A stretch of 64,000 nt of DNA from Ryuthela nishihirai (GCA_038380435.1 JAWZYU010000019.1:25817801-25881800), one strand, 5' to 3'. Counted from the first letter of the stretch, positions 11,300-22,297 are shown. Numbers and translations are program-made. The notes: generated by a model not told the origin, from the sequence alone.

Positions 11300-13610
11300 A
11301 ATTGGTTTTCACAAACATTCAGAACCCGTGCATTTAATAGAATGATAAAATAATTTATTTTCAAATATAGCTGGAATATCGCATTTTATTCTGAAGTATA
11401 TATATTTCGTTTTTTTTCTACATTTAAAAATAATTTATTTTTTTATATACCACTGTCTAATTTTCTCTAAATCTCTAAATCTTCATTTATGTCAGTCATT
11501 AAAATACCTTTACCTCTAGATGTATATATCAATGCCGTATCATTAGCAAATATAATTATTTTTGCCTTTTAGATTCAAATCACAAAGATTATTTATAAAC
11601 ACATTAAATAAAAGGGGACATAATACTGAACCTTGTGGTACATCATATTTTATTTTCATTTCTTTGCTGTAATAATCGTCTATTTTTACTTTCTGAGTTC
11701 TATTTATTAAATAAGTTTGTAATCATTTAAACATATTACCTCTGATTGCAGAATTTTCTAGTTTAGATAGTAGTAAATTTTGTAACACTGAATCAAATGT
11801 TTTTTTTTATATATAAAACTATTACGACAGTTGTTATCATTGATATCAAAATAAACTTATGATGTTAGTCTTAGCATAGCGTCTTCAGTTCTTATTCATC
11901 TTCTAAAACCAAATTAATTTTTTGACACTTTATAAATAGGAATAACAGTTGAATTTTTTAATACGTTAGGAAAACAACCTGTGTGTAAAGGCAAATAAAA
12001 AATGGCACAGTATCTCTACAATTTCAAAATTTATTTCTTTTATAAATTTTGTGGAAATATGAACATCTTTATTTGTTTTATTTGATTTTAAATTTTTAAA
12101 TAAAATATAATTTCCTCCTCTGTTACATAATCAATGAAAATTGAGTTCAACGATGCATGCAATTCATCAAATTATTTCTGGCAGGTTGAATTGATTTTTT
12201 AATTTAATATTAAAAGATTTTTAATAAATTATGTAATTTGTTTCGTTTTATAATGGAATTTATAAGTGCGTTAGTTATCCATGTTTTTAATTATTTAGCC
12301 TTATTATAATTAGGATTATCTCTTATTAAGTCTTCCTTATTTCTGCAAAGTATTTATTAAATATATCAGCCAATTGCATCGGATTTTGGTTATAAGAAAA
12401 AGTAACATTGTAAATTTTTTTTCTTTGGGAATGTTGAAGTATATTTGATGCTTAGCAGTACTGTTTGATATTACCATTATTGTTTAAAACATTTTTGCAT
12501 AGTAATCTGTTTTTGTTTCCCCAATTAATTTCAATAATAAATTTCAATACTTATAAAAATGATTTTTCAATTTAATGTTAAAAGATTTTTAATAAATTAT
12601 GCAATTTGTTTCGTTTTATAATGGAATTTATAAGTGCATTAGTTATCCACGTTTTTAATTATTTAGCCTTATTTTGTATTTTTATAATATATTTAGATAT
12701 TTTAGTTAGTTTATTTAATTCTTCTAAGAATAATTTAAACACTCTTTTTCTATCTTAACATCATTTTAACTTTTATTTCCTAATAATTCTTTTAGTTTCA
12801 TTATGTCCATTTTATATAGATTTTGCAATCGTTTAACACTTTTAGTTGTCAGATTTAAAATTTATACCATGATCAGTGATATTTAGCTTCATTATATAAG
12901 TTGTTAAAATATTTATTGCTGAATTTGTTAAAAGCTCATGGTCGAGATAGCTTTTTGAATCACTTCTGGTAATTTCCTTATGACAAACATGGAACTCATT
13001 TGAATGAATTGAATGTAAATAATCATATTTATTTTTATCATTTCCCTTTAAATCAGTATCCATATTGTCTACTATCAGCACATTATTAATGTTTAAAGAA
13101 TTAATCTATTTTTCAATTCATTAATAAAGATTTGCTTTGTATAAGAATGCAATATATCGAATGAGATTAAAACAAACAATATGTTTTTCAGTTTAAATGC
13201 AATTTCAACCATATCTGCTGTAGTAAAGACATTAGTATATCCATAAACTGTTATATATTGTTTAGCAAAAGTCATCATTTTAACATATATGGTATGCTTT
13301 TCAATTAGGTATGGTATATAATGCAATTCATTATCGCCAATCCAGATTTCTGTTAAAATTATTATATCAGGGGAAAAAAATCTATTAAATTTAAAAACAA
13401 CAAAAAAATTCTAAAAATTTCCTCATACTTCTTATATTACCTTCTATTAAATTAATGCCATTACCCAACTTTATAATATGTTATCATAAATCTCATTACA
13501 ATCTATTGTTTTAACTGCCTATTCTTCATGCTGAGTAGCAATGTTGAAGTCAGATTCTCCTTTAACGCAATCATTCATTTGACTCTCTTTATTTTTCATT
13601 ATTTATACTC
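11300..13610 (-). pseudogene. LINE ORF2: endonuclease plus reverse transcriptase, broken
   Basis: The endonuclease shows PDIIILTEIWI at about 13341-13372, the usual LTETW block. It also shows a DN-DTDL segment and DHELLTN near 12940-13080, as in APE endonucleases. The RT shows VPQGSVLCPLLFN followed by FINNLCDL at about 11600-11650 and a catalytic block reading FANDTALIYT at about 11536-11550. The family has FADD here, so the first catalytic Asp is now Asn. Several stops and frameshifts separate the blocks. A segment inside it is duplicated (12193-12305 and 12561-12673). Such enzymes nick target DNA and copy the element RNA in the nucleus; this copy cannot. Confidence 0.85.
12193..12673. repeat. 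Internal 113-bp direct duplication inside the LINE
   Basis: 12193-12305 and 12561-12673 match almost base for base (AAAAGATTTTTAATAAATTA, then TTTCGTTTTATAATGGAATT), offset by 368 bp. The few differences show that the duplication is not recent. Confidence 0.85.
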
Positions 13611-13622
13611 TAATGTTTATTC

Positions 13623-14668
13623 ACATAGTAGATTGAAGTCATCAAAAGTTTTCATTCTAAGCATTTTTGAAGTTTCTGTTTTTCTAATATAAATTTTTGA
13701 GTCTTAAACCCAAACAAACCTGCAATCTTTTTCTTGTTTCAACTTATTCTGTTCATAGAGTAATGTCTTGTTTTCCTGGATTAGATATTCATTTATAAAT
13801 ATTCTACTATCTGAAAGATATTTATTTATTTCTTTAGCAATTAATCCATTTTTTTAATTTCCATTGTTCATCCAATTTTCTTTCATTTTTCTTGGTACTG
13901 ATTGCACAATAATTGGTATGTGTTTTGTCTGTTTCTAGTAGGCACTCTATGTGCTGCTTGTATATTAACATCATTGGTATCTATTTTTAATACATGTGCA
14001 ATATTGGATAAAATCTCATTGACAATTACATTAAATGATTCTGGAACACGTATAATCTCCAAATTAGTGTTCCTACTGTGTTCTTCGAAGTCATTGATTC
14101 TCCAGTGTAATTCTTTCACTTCTTTTTTTAGCATTTTATTTTCATCAGTAACTAGTTTGTTTTGCAATTGAATGTTTTTTATTTCTTTAGCTAATTCAGT
14201 CACAATTTTTAAATAATCATTCAAATTATCCGAACAGTATAGGGCACATTTTTTTATACCCTGTTAACACATTCGGTAGATCATTTTTCGATTTGCCATT
14301 AATTTCAATCATATCCCTTTATTAGCTTTGACGTTTCTTCATTAATAATCTCATCAATATGAGTTTTCATAGTTGATAGTTCTGTAGTATCAGGTTTATT
14401 TACAGTTGAATTTCTCTCTTCATAATCACCATCATTAAGATTTCTTTTATTACCTTTTCCTATCATATCCTATTTGCATTTATCGCATTTCCCCCTTCGC
14501 TTATAGTCAGATTTCAGTTTTTTGAAAATTTTTCTGTAAATCCAATATAGTAATACCAAATACTGTAATCCAATACAAGTGAAATCATTTTGCACATTTT
14601 CCAGTGCATTGTAATGTCATTGATGCATCTATAATTTCACAATTGCATTCAACACAAGATTTTTCCAT
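13623..14668 (-). pseudogene. LINE ORF1 (PHD-like finger, coiled coil, FP25K-like C terminus)
   Basis: From an ATG at 14668 on the minus strand the first residues, MEKSCVECNC, begin a cysteine pattern (C-X2-C, then C and C) like the PHD-type finger of many arthropod LINE ORF1 proteins. A coiled-coil segment lies at 13883-14224 (LQNKLVTDENKMLKKEVKEL), followed by NLEIIRVPE and AAHRVPTRN, the nucleic-acid-binding core. The C-terminal block (FINEYLIQENKTL, then KIYIRKTE) matches the FP-protein-like end of such ORF1s. Several frameshifts break it. Intact versions coat the element RNA and act as chaperones. Confidence 0.8.
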
Positions 14669-15288
14669 TATATACTAACAGTAGTTTGTAATTACCTTGA
14701 ATAATCTAAAAAAAAAATGCTACAGAAATAAGACTATTTTTGAAAATACAAGGAATACCTGATTGACGAAATTATGAATAATGATAACAATGAAGTATTT
14801 GAACCTCAGTATCACACACATGAAGTTTCAACATTTCCAAGTACGTGAACATGCATCACTTGAAGAACGTGGGTAGAACACATAACAATGCCCACTGCAC
14901 AAAGTTTGATATAAGGCTTAGCAACATTCAGAAGACAGTCTTACTATTTTGCAATAATTAATTATTTCTAATACCATTCAATTAATGAATTATATACAAA
15001 ATATATTTATAATTCATTCCATTTAAAAAATCAGTTTAAAATCTATTAATAACATGATAAAAAAATACTCAAACATTCGGACAAGAAAATCACTCCAGGT
15101 GAACACACTCACTAGCGCCACCATTGGGGTTACTGCGAAGCTTACATCTGCCTCTGTACGAAACAAAATAGACGTCTGAACTTTGGTACAGAGAATGCTT
15201 TTTTTAAAACACCTTATATCAGTGATAGGTAACACGAAAAAATGCATCATTCAATATCTCGTAGATTATATTAATTATTTATTAATAT

Positions 15289-15686
15289 TGTTAGGACGTT
15301 CAGATGGTATCAGATCAGATGGTTATTGAAAGGACGTTCAGATGGTAGTATATTTAGTATATTTATTAGTGTGCGCACGGGTGTTTGTTTCTGTTGTTAG
15401 TAACAAAAGTTTAGTGAATTAGTACAGGACGAGAGATTGTTTACGTCTGAAGGTATTCAAGTGACATGGTAAACAAAGCGAAGAGGTAGTATTTTAGTAC
15501 AACAGACAGAGCTGATATTGTATGCTCTGTAAAAAAAGGTTAATGACTTATGTATGATAGTAGTTAATTTGTTTATAAAATACTTCATCCATATTTTTGT
15601 AACAATTTGCATTGTATTGTAATTGGTTTGAAAATATAATTATTAATACTCACGCTCAGTGCCTATTCATTTTAAAATTCACAACA
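15289..15686 (+). repeat. 5' LTR of the gypsy element
   Basis: A 398-bp LTR beginning TGTTAGGACG and ending ACAACA (TG...CA rule). Its first about 38 bp contain a partial duplication of GGACGTTCAGATGG. That stretch is absent from the 3' copy. It would carry the element's promoter and polyadenylation signals. Confidence 0.9.
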
Positions 15687-15704
15687 TTTGGTGTCTAGGA
15701 GTGT
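15687..15704 (+). other. Putative primer-binding site
   Basis: TTTGGTGTCTAGGAGTG follows the 5' LTR directly, where gypsy elements have the tRNA primer site (commonly TGGTGTC-like in this group). The priming tRNA was not identified. Confidence 0.55.
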
Positions 15705-15718
15705 AGATAATTTATTGA

Positions 15719-16870
15719 ATGACGTTAACTAGAAGTATGGATGAATTAGTAAAGTTGATGCATGACATTAAAAGTCAAAATAGTGACATAAACAATAAAA
15801 TAGGTGACCTGGCTACACAAAATAATGAGCTGAGAACTGAGATAGTTTCTGAAAAAGATGACTTGAAAGCCGAAATGGCCGCACAAAATAATGAGATGAG
15901 AGCTGAAGTGGCTTCTCAAATTGGTAAGATTTCTGAAAGTGTAAGGACATTATGACCGAACTAAATAGTGTAAAAGATGATCTTGATGATGTTAAATTAG
16001 ATTATGAACACCAAATCGAAACTGTAAAAACTGATAGTGAACGCCAGTTTCAGTTTTTGAGAAATGAAATGTTACCTTCTGCTTGTGTTAATATTAACTC
16101 TAATGAAAATAATGTTATTACACATATCGCTAGAAATGCAACTAAACCTTCTACATTTGATGGTCAATCATCTTGGACAGTATTTAAGACACAATTTGAA
16201 GTTATCGCTAGAGCTAAGAGTTAATGAGTGGAATGAATTCAAAAAGGCCAGTTTTCTTGCAGCTTCCTTAAGAAATTCTGCTGCGGAAGTTTTGCAGTCT
16301 GTTCCAGAAGAAAATCGACTTGATTATCAAAGTCCAGTTTCTGCATTAGAACTTAGGTTTGGTGATAGTTATTTAAAACAATATTATGTGACTCAATTTA
16401 AACATTGCATGCAGAAGAATGGTGAAACTTTGCAAGAGCTTGCTAGTGATATCGAAGGTCTAGCTAGATTGGCTTATAGTAACTGTCCACTAGAAATTCA
16501 AGATAACTTAGCTCAATTACAATTTATTGATGCTATTTCTGATCCTGACACTCAACAATCTCTGAGGATGTTGGAAGGTGAATCCTTAAAGCCAGCTGTA
16601 GTACATGCTCTGAAGTACGAGTGCTCCAGGCTTTCCTCCCGAGCGAACAAACGTACAGTGAGATTTGTGAGTGCAGAAGAAACTGTAGAAAAGGATAATG
16701 AAATGAAAGAACTAACCAAAGTCATGCTATCCGTTTTGAAAGACATAAGAGGTTCTTCTTCAAAAACTACCACAGACCTTCAGTGTTGAAATTGTGGCAA
16801 GTCCGGACACAATCGTACCAACTGTAATAGGAAACGAATGAGGAGTCCGAGTCCATCTACTAGACAACAG
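15719..16870 (+). pseudogene. Gypsy gag (coiled coil plus zinc knuckle), frameshifted
   Basis: Starts at an ATG 32 nt after the LTR. The N-terminal part (15719-15955) is a heptad-rich coiled coil with QNNE repeats. The frame then shifts (15952-16224) and shifts back around 16200. A retrotransposon gag capsid-like region follows (NEWNEFKKASFLAASLRNSA, RFGDSYLKQYYVTQF). A CCHC knuckle lies at about 16784-16830 (C-X-NCGKSGHNRTNC), where the residue after the first Cys is a TGA stop. Gag would package the element RNA in virus-like particles. Two frameshifts and the stop make this copy non-functional. Confidence 0.88.
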
Positions 16871-16922
16871 GATCAGGGAAACAGAAATTAGTCTTGCGGA
16901 ACAAAGGCTGGCTGTTGATTGG

Positions 16923-17306
16923 TTGGCCCCAGGGGATGTCGCCCACGTTTCGACATTACATGGTGATAATAATGGATTAGTAGCTGATGGAGCCATAAAT
17001 GGAATACCTTGCCGTATGATAGTCGACACTGGTGCAAATGTAACTTTACTCAGAACGGACATAATAAAGAAAATAATACCTCACCCAAAGTTGAGCACTA
17101 CACAGTCTAAAATAAGCCTACAAACAGCCACTGGAGATCGTGATAAAGTCCATGGAAAAATAAAACTTAACATCCGAGTTGGTAGCTGTCTGGTACACCA
17201 CCCTGTTTACATCGCTGACATCTACGATGAATGCATATTAGGCCTTGATTTTCTTAAGAAACATGGATTCAACATTAGACCCAGTGACAACCCTATTCAT
17301 CTATAA
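16923..17306 (+). pseudogene. Gypsy aspartic protease
   Basis: An open frame of 127 codons with IVDTGANVTLL at residues about 37-47. DTGA is the retropepsin active site. A hydrophobic flap region and CILGLDFL near residues 110-117 are typical of the second conserved block (G-DFL). It would cleave the Gag-Pol polyprotein. The frame is intact but cut off from functional gag and RT by flanking stops; the ATG is just the first Met in the open stretch, not a proven start. Confidence 0.88.
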
Positions 17307-17699
17307 GACAGAAGAGATTCCCCTGCTTAGCCGGACAGCTGATTCTTCATCAAGCGTAACTCCAATATTAGTGACGGAAGACACAGAGATCCCAGCACAA
17401 AGTGAAATTATAGTCCGTGGACGTCGGGCGAAGATTTCTGGGGCCTTCTGATTGGCAGTTACTGATGGCTCTGGTAAAGGAGCTTTGGCTCATGGTATCC
17501 TGGTTGCAAGGACTTTAGTCAGAATAGATAAAGAACAGATTCCTATCAGAGTGATGAACTGTAACAAATCCAATAAAATATTGAAAAAGGGAAGAATTAG
17601 CAATATGTGAACCTGTTACCTGGGTAACAAGTATAAATTAAATACAAGTTACTGATTTAACCCAAATTCATACAGACATCCCATCTCATCTTACTGACG

Positions 17700-19105
17700 T
17701 ATGGAGAGAAACAAGACGAATATTAACTAAAAACCGAGCTGCTAAGGCCGAGAACCTATTGAAAGAATTTTCTGACATTTTTTCTGCCACATCAAATGAT
17801 TATGGCCGTACTAACCTGACGGAACATAAGATCAACACTGGTGATTCTCCTCCAGTCCATCTGCCGGCAAGAAGGCTTCCATTGGCAAAAAGAGAGGAGA
17901 CAGAACAACTCATACGGGACATGGAAGCTCAAGGCATTATAGAACCCAGAGTCCCTGGACATCACCAGTAGTTCTTATCAAGAAAAAGGATGGATCTACC
18001 GATTTTGAGTAGATTATCGCAGATTAAATGACGTAACAAAGAAAGACTGCTTTCCTTTACCCAGGATTGATGATACACTGGACACTCTATCTGGGTCAGA
18101 ATGGTTCTCAACATTAGACTTAAAGAGCGGCTATTGGCAAGTTGGTATGCGTCCTGAAGACCGTGAGAAAACAGCTTTCATTACAGGGAATGGACTTTGG
18201 CAGTTTAAGGTGATGCCATTTGGACTTTGTAACGCACCTGCCACATTTGAACGACTAATGGAGTCGGTGCTCAAAGGTTTGCCTTGGGAGGTCTGCCTGG
18301 TTTACTTGGACGACATCATAGTTCTTGGAAGAACTTTTGAAGAACATTTGAGAAATCTTCGTCAAGTATTTGAAACTCTTAAGGCAGCCAAGTTAAAATT
18401 GGGACCGACAAAGTGTAAACTGTTCCAGCAAGAAGTTTATTACCTTGGTCACGTGAACACTACATCAGGGATTAAGACTGATCCTAGTAAGATAGAAGCT
18501 GTAAGAGACTGGCCTCCACCACAAGATGTTCATCAGCTTCGTAGTTTTATTGGACTTTGCACCTACTGTAGAAGATTTGTCAAAGGTTTCTCCAACATCG
18601 CAAAGCCATTACATCGTCTGAGAGAAGAGGGTCAGCGGTTCATGTGGACCACCGAATGTGATGTAACCTTTCAACAGCTAAAGAAAACTCTTTCCACAGC
18701 ACCAGTGCTAGCGTACCCACAAACTGGAAAACAATTCATAATCGATACTGACGCAAGTAACACAGGAGTTGGTGCTGTACTTTCACAACAACAAGACGGA
18801 CAAGAGAAAGTTATTGCATACTCTAGTAAAACTTTTTCCAAACCAGAGCGAAATTATTGTGTAACACGCAAAGAACTGTTAGCAATAGTAAAAGCAATAG
18901 AACATTTCTATCATTATCTCTATGGCCAGAAATTCCTTATACGCACTGATCATGCTGCACTTAGATGGTTATTAAACTTCAAAAAACCCTGAATTACAAA
19001 TCGCTAGGTGGATACAACGGTTACAAGAATACGATTTCTCCATCGAACATCGAAGTGGTAAAATGCATAAGAATGCAGATGCTCTTTCCAGGAGCCCATA
19101 TATTG
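17700..19105 (+). pseudogene. Gypsy reverse transcriptase and RNase H
   Basis: The RT begins at about 17759 with a leader (LLKEFSDIF, then RRLPLAKREE). Frame breaks occur near 17955 and 18010. The main open stretch 18147-18992 carries VMPFGLCNAPATFERLM and the catalytic YLDDIIV (YXDD), then YLGHV and the connection domain. RNase H follows with FIIDTDASNTGVGAVLSQ, RNYCVTRKELLAIV and RTDHAALRWL. An extra A near 18987 shifts the frame; the end (RWIQRLQEYDFSIEHRSGK) continues to about 19105. Catalytic residues are present but the open frame is lost. Confidence 0.93.
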
Positions 19106-19370
19106 ACAACTGTAAACATTGCTATAATGCAGAATTGAAATTTGGAACTAAAGAGATAATTCCCATAAGACAAATAGTATCGACACAAACAAACACTGAT
19201 ACCCCTAACATCTGGAGTCCAATTGAAATCAGAAAGGCCCAACTATATGATGAAGATATAAAACCAATAATAGAATTGATTGAAAAATCTGATGTAAGAC
19301 CTAATTGGGAGCAAATCTCGAGATATAGTCCAACTACTAAAAGTTACTGGGCACATGGGACTCCTTAAAA

Positions 19371-20043
19371 ATGAAAGACGGTGTATTATACAGAAGATGG
19401 GAGAATCCCACTGGACGGCTGATCCATTGGCAGATAATCCTTCCTCGCTCCAGCGTGGAACTAGTGATGAAAGATGTACATGATAGTGCCACTGGAGGAC
19501 ACTTCGGTGTTAATAAGACATTAGCCAAAGCCAGGGAACGATTTCATTGGCTGAAAAGTAGGGCAGACATTGAAAGTTGGTGTAGGCAATGTGAAGCCTG
19601 TGCAGCAAAGAAAGGCCCTAAGACTAGGAGTCGGGGTAAGCTGCAGACGTATAACGTTGGTGCCCCTTTTGAAAGAATAGCCTTTGATGTAATGGATCCG
19701 TTTCCTAGAACTGATGTTGGAAATCGATATTTATTAGTGGAAATGGATTATTTCACAAAATGGCCTGAGGCCTATCCCATCCAAGAGCAGGAAGCAACAA
19801 CAGTGGCAGAGATGATAGTTAATAACTTGATTATTAGGTTTGGAGTACCTTTAGAACTCCACTCTTACCAAGGACGGAATTTTGGATCCAATGTGTTTAA
19901 AGGCATCTCTCAATTATTAAGCATTCAGAAACCAGAACAACTCCTTTACATCCTCAGTCGGATGGTATGGTTGAAAGATTCAATAGAATAATTGCACAGC
20001 ATCTAGCATTATTTGTGAACGACCATCAAAGTTGTGAGATCTG
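19371..20043 (+). pseudogene. Gypsy integrase, catalytic Asp lost, truncated
   Basis: An HHCC zinc-binding domain (HDSATGGHFG, then CRQCEAC) precedes the DDE core. The first Asp lies in IAFDVMDPFP. The second block reads LHSYQG where the family has an Asp, so a catalytic residue is now Tyr. A frameshift near 19930 moves the third block (GMVERFNR, with the catalytic Glu) to another frame, and a stop follows VNDHQSCEI at about 20043. The C-terminal integrase domain is missing because the sequence joins the 3' LTR there. Confidence 0.9.
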
Positions 20044-20424
20044 AAAGGACGTTCAGATAGTATGAGTCAGTGCGCGTTAAGTGAAAATAATTAGTATATT
20101 TATTAGTGTGTGCGCAGGTGTTTGTTTTCTGTTGTTAGTAATAAAAGTTTAGTGAACTAGCACAGGACGAGAGATTGTTTACGTCTGAAAGTATTCAAGT
20201 GACATGGTAAACAAAGTGAAGAGGTAGTATTTTAGTACAACAGACAGAGCTGATATTGTATGCTCTGTAAAAAAAGGTTAATGACTTATGTATGATAGTA
20301 GTTAATTTGTTTATAAAATACTTCATCGATATATTTGTAACAATTTGCATTGTATTGTAATTGGTTTGATAATATAATTATTAATACTCACGCTCAGTGA
20401 CTATCCATTTTAAAATTCACAACA
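20042..20424 (+). repeat. 3' LTR of the gypsy element, 5'-trimmed
   Basis: It matches the 5' LTR from its base about 39 onward (TGAAAGGACGTTCAGAT) to the ACAACA end, with scattered substitutions and small indels such as an insertion near 20058-20095. The missing first bases and the direct join to integrase point to one deletion. Confidence 0.88.
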
Positions 20425-20428
20425 ATAT

Positions 20429-20832
20429 TTTGATTTAAAGCTAATAAGACCGTCTCAGTAGACATGCCTACTGCCTACTTGTCATGAGCGATGCACACTT
20501 TGCGATCCCAATATCACTGGCCAATTGAATGGGCTGAATATATGATTTACATTGTTTATAAATACTATAACATTATCTACATAAATATTCTGTATCTACT
20601 TACAGCATTGATATTGACATTATCTTTAAATCCTTCCTCAGTATCTACACGGAAAAAAGATAATAATAGTGTAATTTTATCTTTTTTGGCATGAGGGTAG
20701 GAGGAAGGAAATATGAATGAAAAATTAAAAAAAATTATCCTGTATGCGCTCTAAAAAGATAAAAAAAAAACAAACTAAAGCACACTAATGGTGAAATCGG
20801 GCTTTGAAATTCGTATTCACTTCGAAGGAACA
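20429..20832. other. Spacer, nothing recognised
   Basis: AT-rich sequence between the gypsy element and the next SINE. No open frame or repeat is supported. Confidence 0.5.
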
Positions 20833-21352
20833 AGGGGGCGGGGGATATCCAGTCGGTAGCGTGATGCCAGGCTCGAAATCTGCAGTTCCCAGTTTCGAGT
20901 CCCAGTATCGAACTGTTCCTTATCCGTTGAGATTAATCTTCGCTAAATTTGCCCTCGGCCAGAAAGAGACACCAGTGGGTTGGAAAGTGCCAGATGGGAC
21001 GTTGGTTGAGACATGACTCCATACGAGGAAAGTCATTCCCCGTTCCGTTAAAGAACACCTGGATGGCTTTACATCTGTCTCCTAACAGCTGTACAGTGGG
21101 TCCCCTCCCCAGCCTCTGAGCATTTGGGGTCGGGCCATTTAGCCCATTGTGTGAAATCCCCAGCCTCTGAGCAAGTAGATCTGGCCATTTAGCCCATTGT
21201 GTGAAAAAAATTGCCTTTCTGAGGTAAAACAAATTCTAACAGCTGTCCAGTGGATCTCCTTCCCCCAACCTTCTCTGAACTCTTAGGGTCCTTGTAACCT
21301 GGTTATTTCGTCCATTGTATGCAAAAACTTGCCGCTCACAGATCAAACAACC
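20833..21352 (+). repeat. SINE family A, degenerate, 3' end in triplicate
   Basis: A diverged tRNA-like head (CAGTCGGTAGCG, GTTTCGAGTCCC) and body are followed by three successive copies of the 3' section. Each contains a GGCCATTTAGCCCATTGTG-like block (near 21131, 21180 and 21300). This looks like an old copy altered by local duplication or by nested insertion of tail fragments. Confidence 0.8.
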
Positions 21353-21694
21353 CGATGGAAAGTGCAAGCAATTTTTATTGAGTATGTGAAATCAGTGTCC
21401 TGTCTTCCCTTGAAGCGAATGCGAATCCAGTGAGTGATTTCACCATCAGTATGCTTGCTCTTCTTTTTCTTAACCTTTTAGGGCGCATATAAAATAATAA
21501 ATTGCTTTGAAGTTTTAATTTATATACTTTTTTTTACTTTGTCACTGAAATCATCTATCTTTGGAGCTGCTATAGTGTTACTCTCCACTCTTTCATTTGA
21601 CATACGACCCATAAAAATCGACTACTGCTAAATTTCCTTCCGAAATTTTTTTTGTGAAGAGGGGCAAGAGGGCGCATGATTTAAGGTGGCCTGC
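21353..21694. other. Spacer, nothing recognised
   Basis: No coding or repeat signal, apart from CTTTCATTTGACA near 21589. That motif recurs inside the palindrome that follows. Confidence 0.4.
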
Positions 21695-21889
21695 AACATT
21701 CTGGACATCACAAGCCAACTTGAGATATAACTCATTCAGATTCCGTGGAATTTCTGCCCTCTTATTTTTTTTGAGGGGGGGAAGAAATACACTCCACAAA
21801 TTTCTTTCCCCCCAAAAAATAAGAGGGCAGAAATTCCACGGAATCGGAATGAGTTATATCTCAAGTTGTCTTGTGATGTCCAGAATGTT
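21695..21889. repeat. Long palindrome 1 (arms about 90 bp)
   Basis: Left arm 21695-21788 and right arm 21800-21889 are near-perfect reverse complements (GAGATATAACTCATTC against GAATGAGTTATATCTC). They flank an 11-nt centre, ACACTCCACAA. As RNA this would fold into a hairpin of about 90 bp. It abuts palindrome 2 without a gap. Confidence 0.95.
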
Positions 21890-22005
21890 AAGTGTCAAAT
21901 GAAAGCTTTTCATATGCGGATTGTGGGATACTTCGATTTACACTCCACACAAGTCTAAGTATCCCACAACAAACCGCATATGAAAAGCTTTCATTTGACA
22001 CTTAA
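21888..22005. repeat. Long palindrome 2 (arms about 46-49 bp)
   Basis: Left arm 21888-21933 (TTAAGTGTCAAATGAAAGC...) pairs with right arm 21957-22005, with a 3-nt bulge. The central 23 nt contain ACACTCCACA, the same 10-mer found in the centre of palindrome 1. The stem sequences of the two palindromes are otherwise unrelated. Confidence 0.95.
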
Positions 22006-22295
22006 CTGTAGTCGTGGGCCCTCGCGTTCGTAAGATATTATGGAAAACTCGTTTAATATTCCCTCTTTTTTAGGAGCAAAGAAAGCAAGGGGGCGATTTT
22101 TATATCTTATGGTGCTCCCCGCACGAGGAGCTTTCATTCGACACAAAACTCGTCGAGATCGGTTAACGGGTTGGGAGAGACAACCTTTTCCACAAACACA
22201 TAATCCAACCGACAAACGAATGAGGAGCGAAAAGCAATAAGGAGATAGGGAAAAAATAAATGCAGGTATCGGGGGGAGGAAATATATCGATTTAG
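22006..22295. other. Spacer after the palindromes
   Basis: The GAGCTTTCATTCGACAC block near 22128 resembles the palindrome 2 arm. Both strands have short open frames but no recognised product. Confidence 0.4.
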
Positions 22296-22297
22296 TA

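Larger units (their letters stand above)
10280..14668 (-). mobile_element. Decayed non-LTR retrotransposon (LINE, CR1/Jockey group)
   Basis: On the minus strand the order is ORF1 (13623-14668), then ORF2 with an APE-type endonuclease (about 12840-13480) and reverse transcriptase (about 11300-12200). It ends in a 3' tail of ATTG repeats at 10280-10300. Frames are interrupted many times by stops and indels, and composition is very AT-rich. The 5' end is not defined; the stretch to 15284 may be its 5' untranslated region. The tandem tail, the ORF1 type and the RT motifs fit CR1/Jockey-like LINEs; the exact clade is inference. Confidence 0.85.
15289..20424 (+). mobile_element. Ty3/gypsy LTR retrotransposon, defective
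   Basis: Two LTRs (15289-15686 and about 20042-20424) share sequence such as GTGACATGGTAAACAAAG and end in ACAACA. ATAT flanks the outer ends (15285-15288 and 20425-20428), a 4-bp target duplication. Between them lie gag, an aspartic protease, reverse transcriptase/RNase H and integrase in Ty3/gypsy order. At least five frameshifts or stops interrupt gag-pol. The integrase runs out right after a VNDHQS motif and joins LTR sequence directly, so the pol 3' end and any downstream gene have been deleted. No envelope-like frame is present. Confidence 0.95.

Noticed and set aside
15289..20424. Envelope-bearing endogenous retrovirus
   Set aside because: No frame exists between integrase and the 3' LTR; the element joins them directly. 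It is a plain Ty3/gypsy retrotransposon as far as can be seen.
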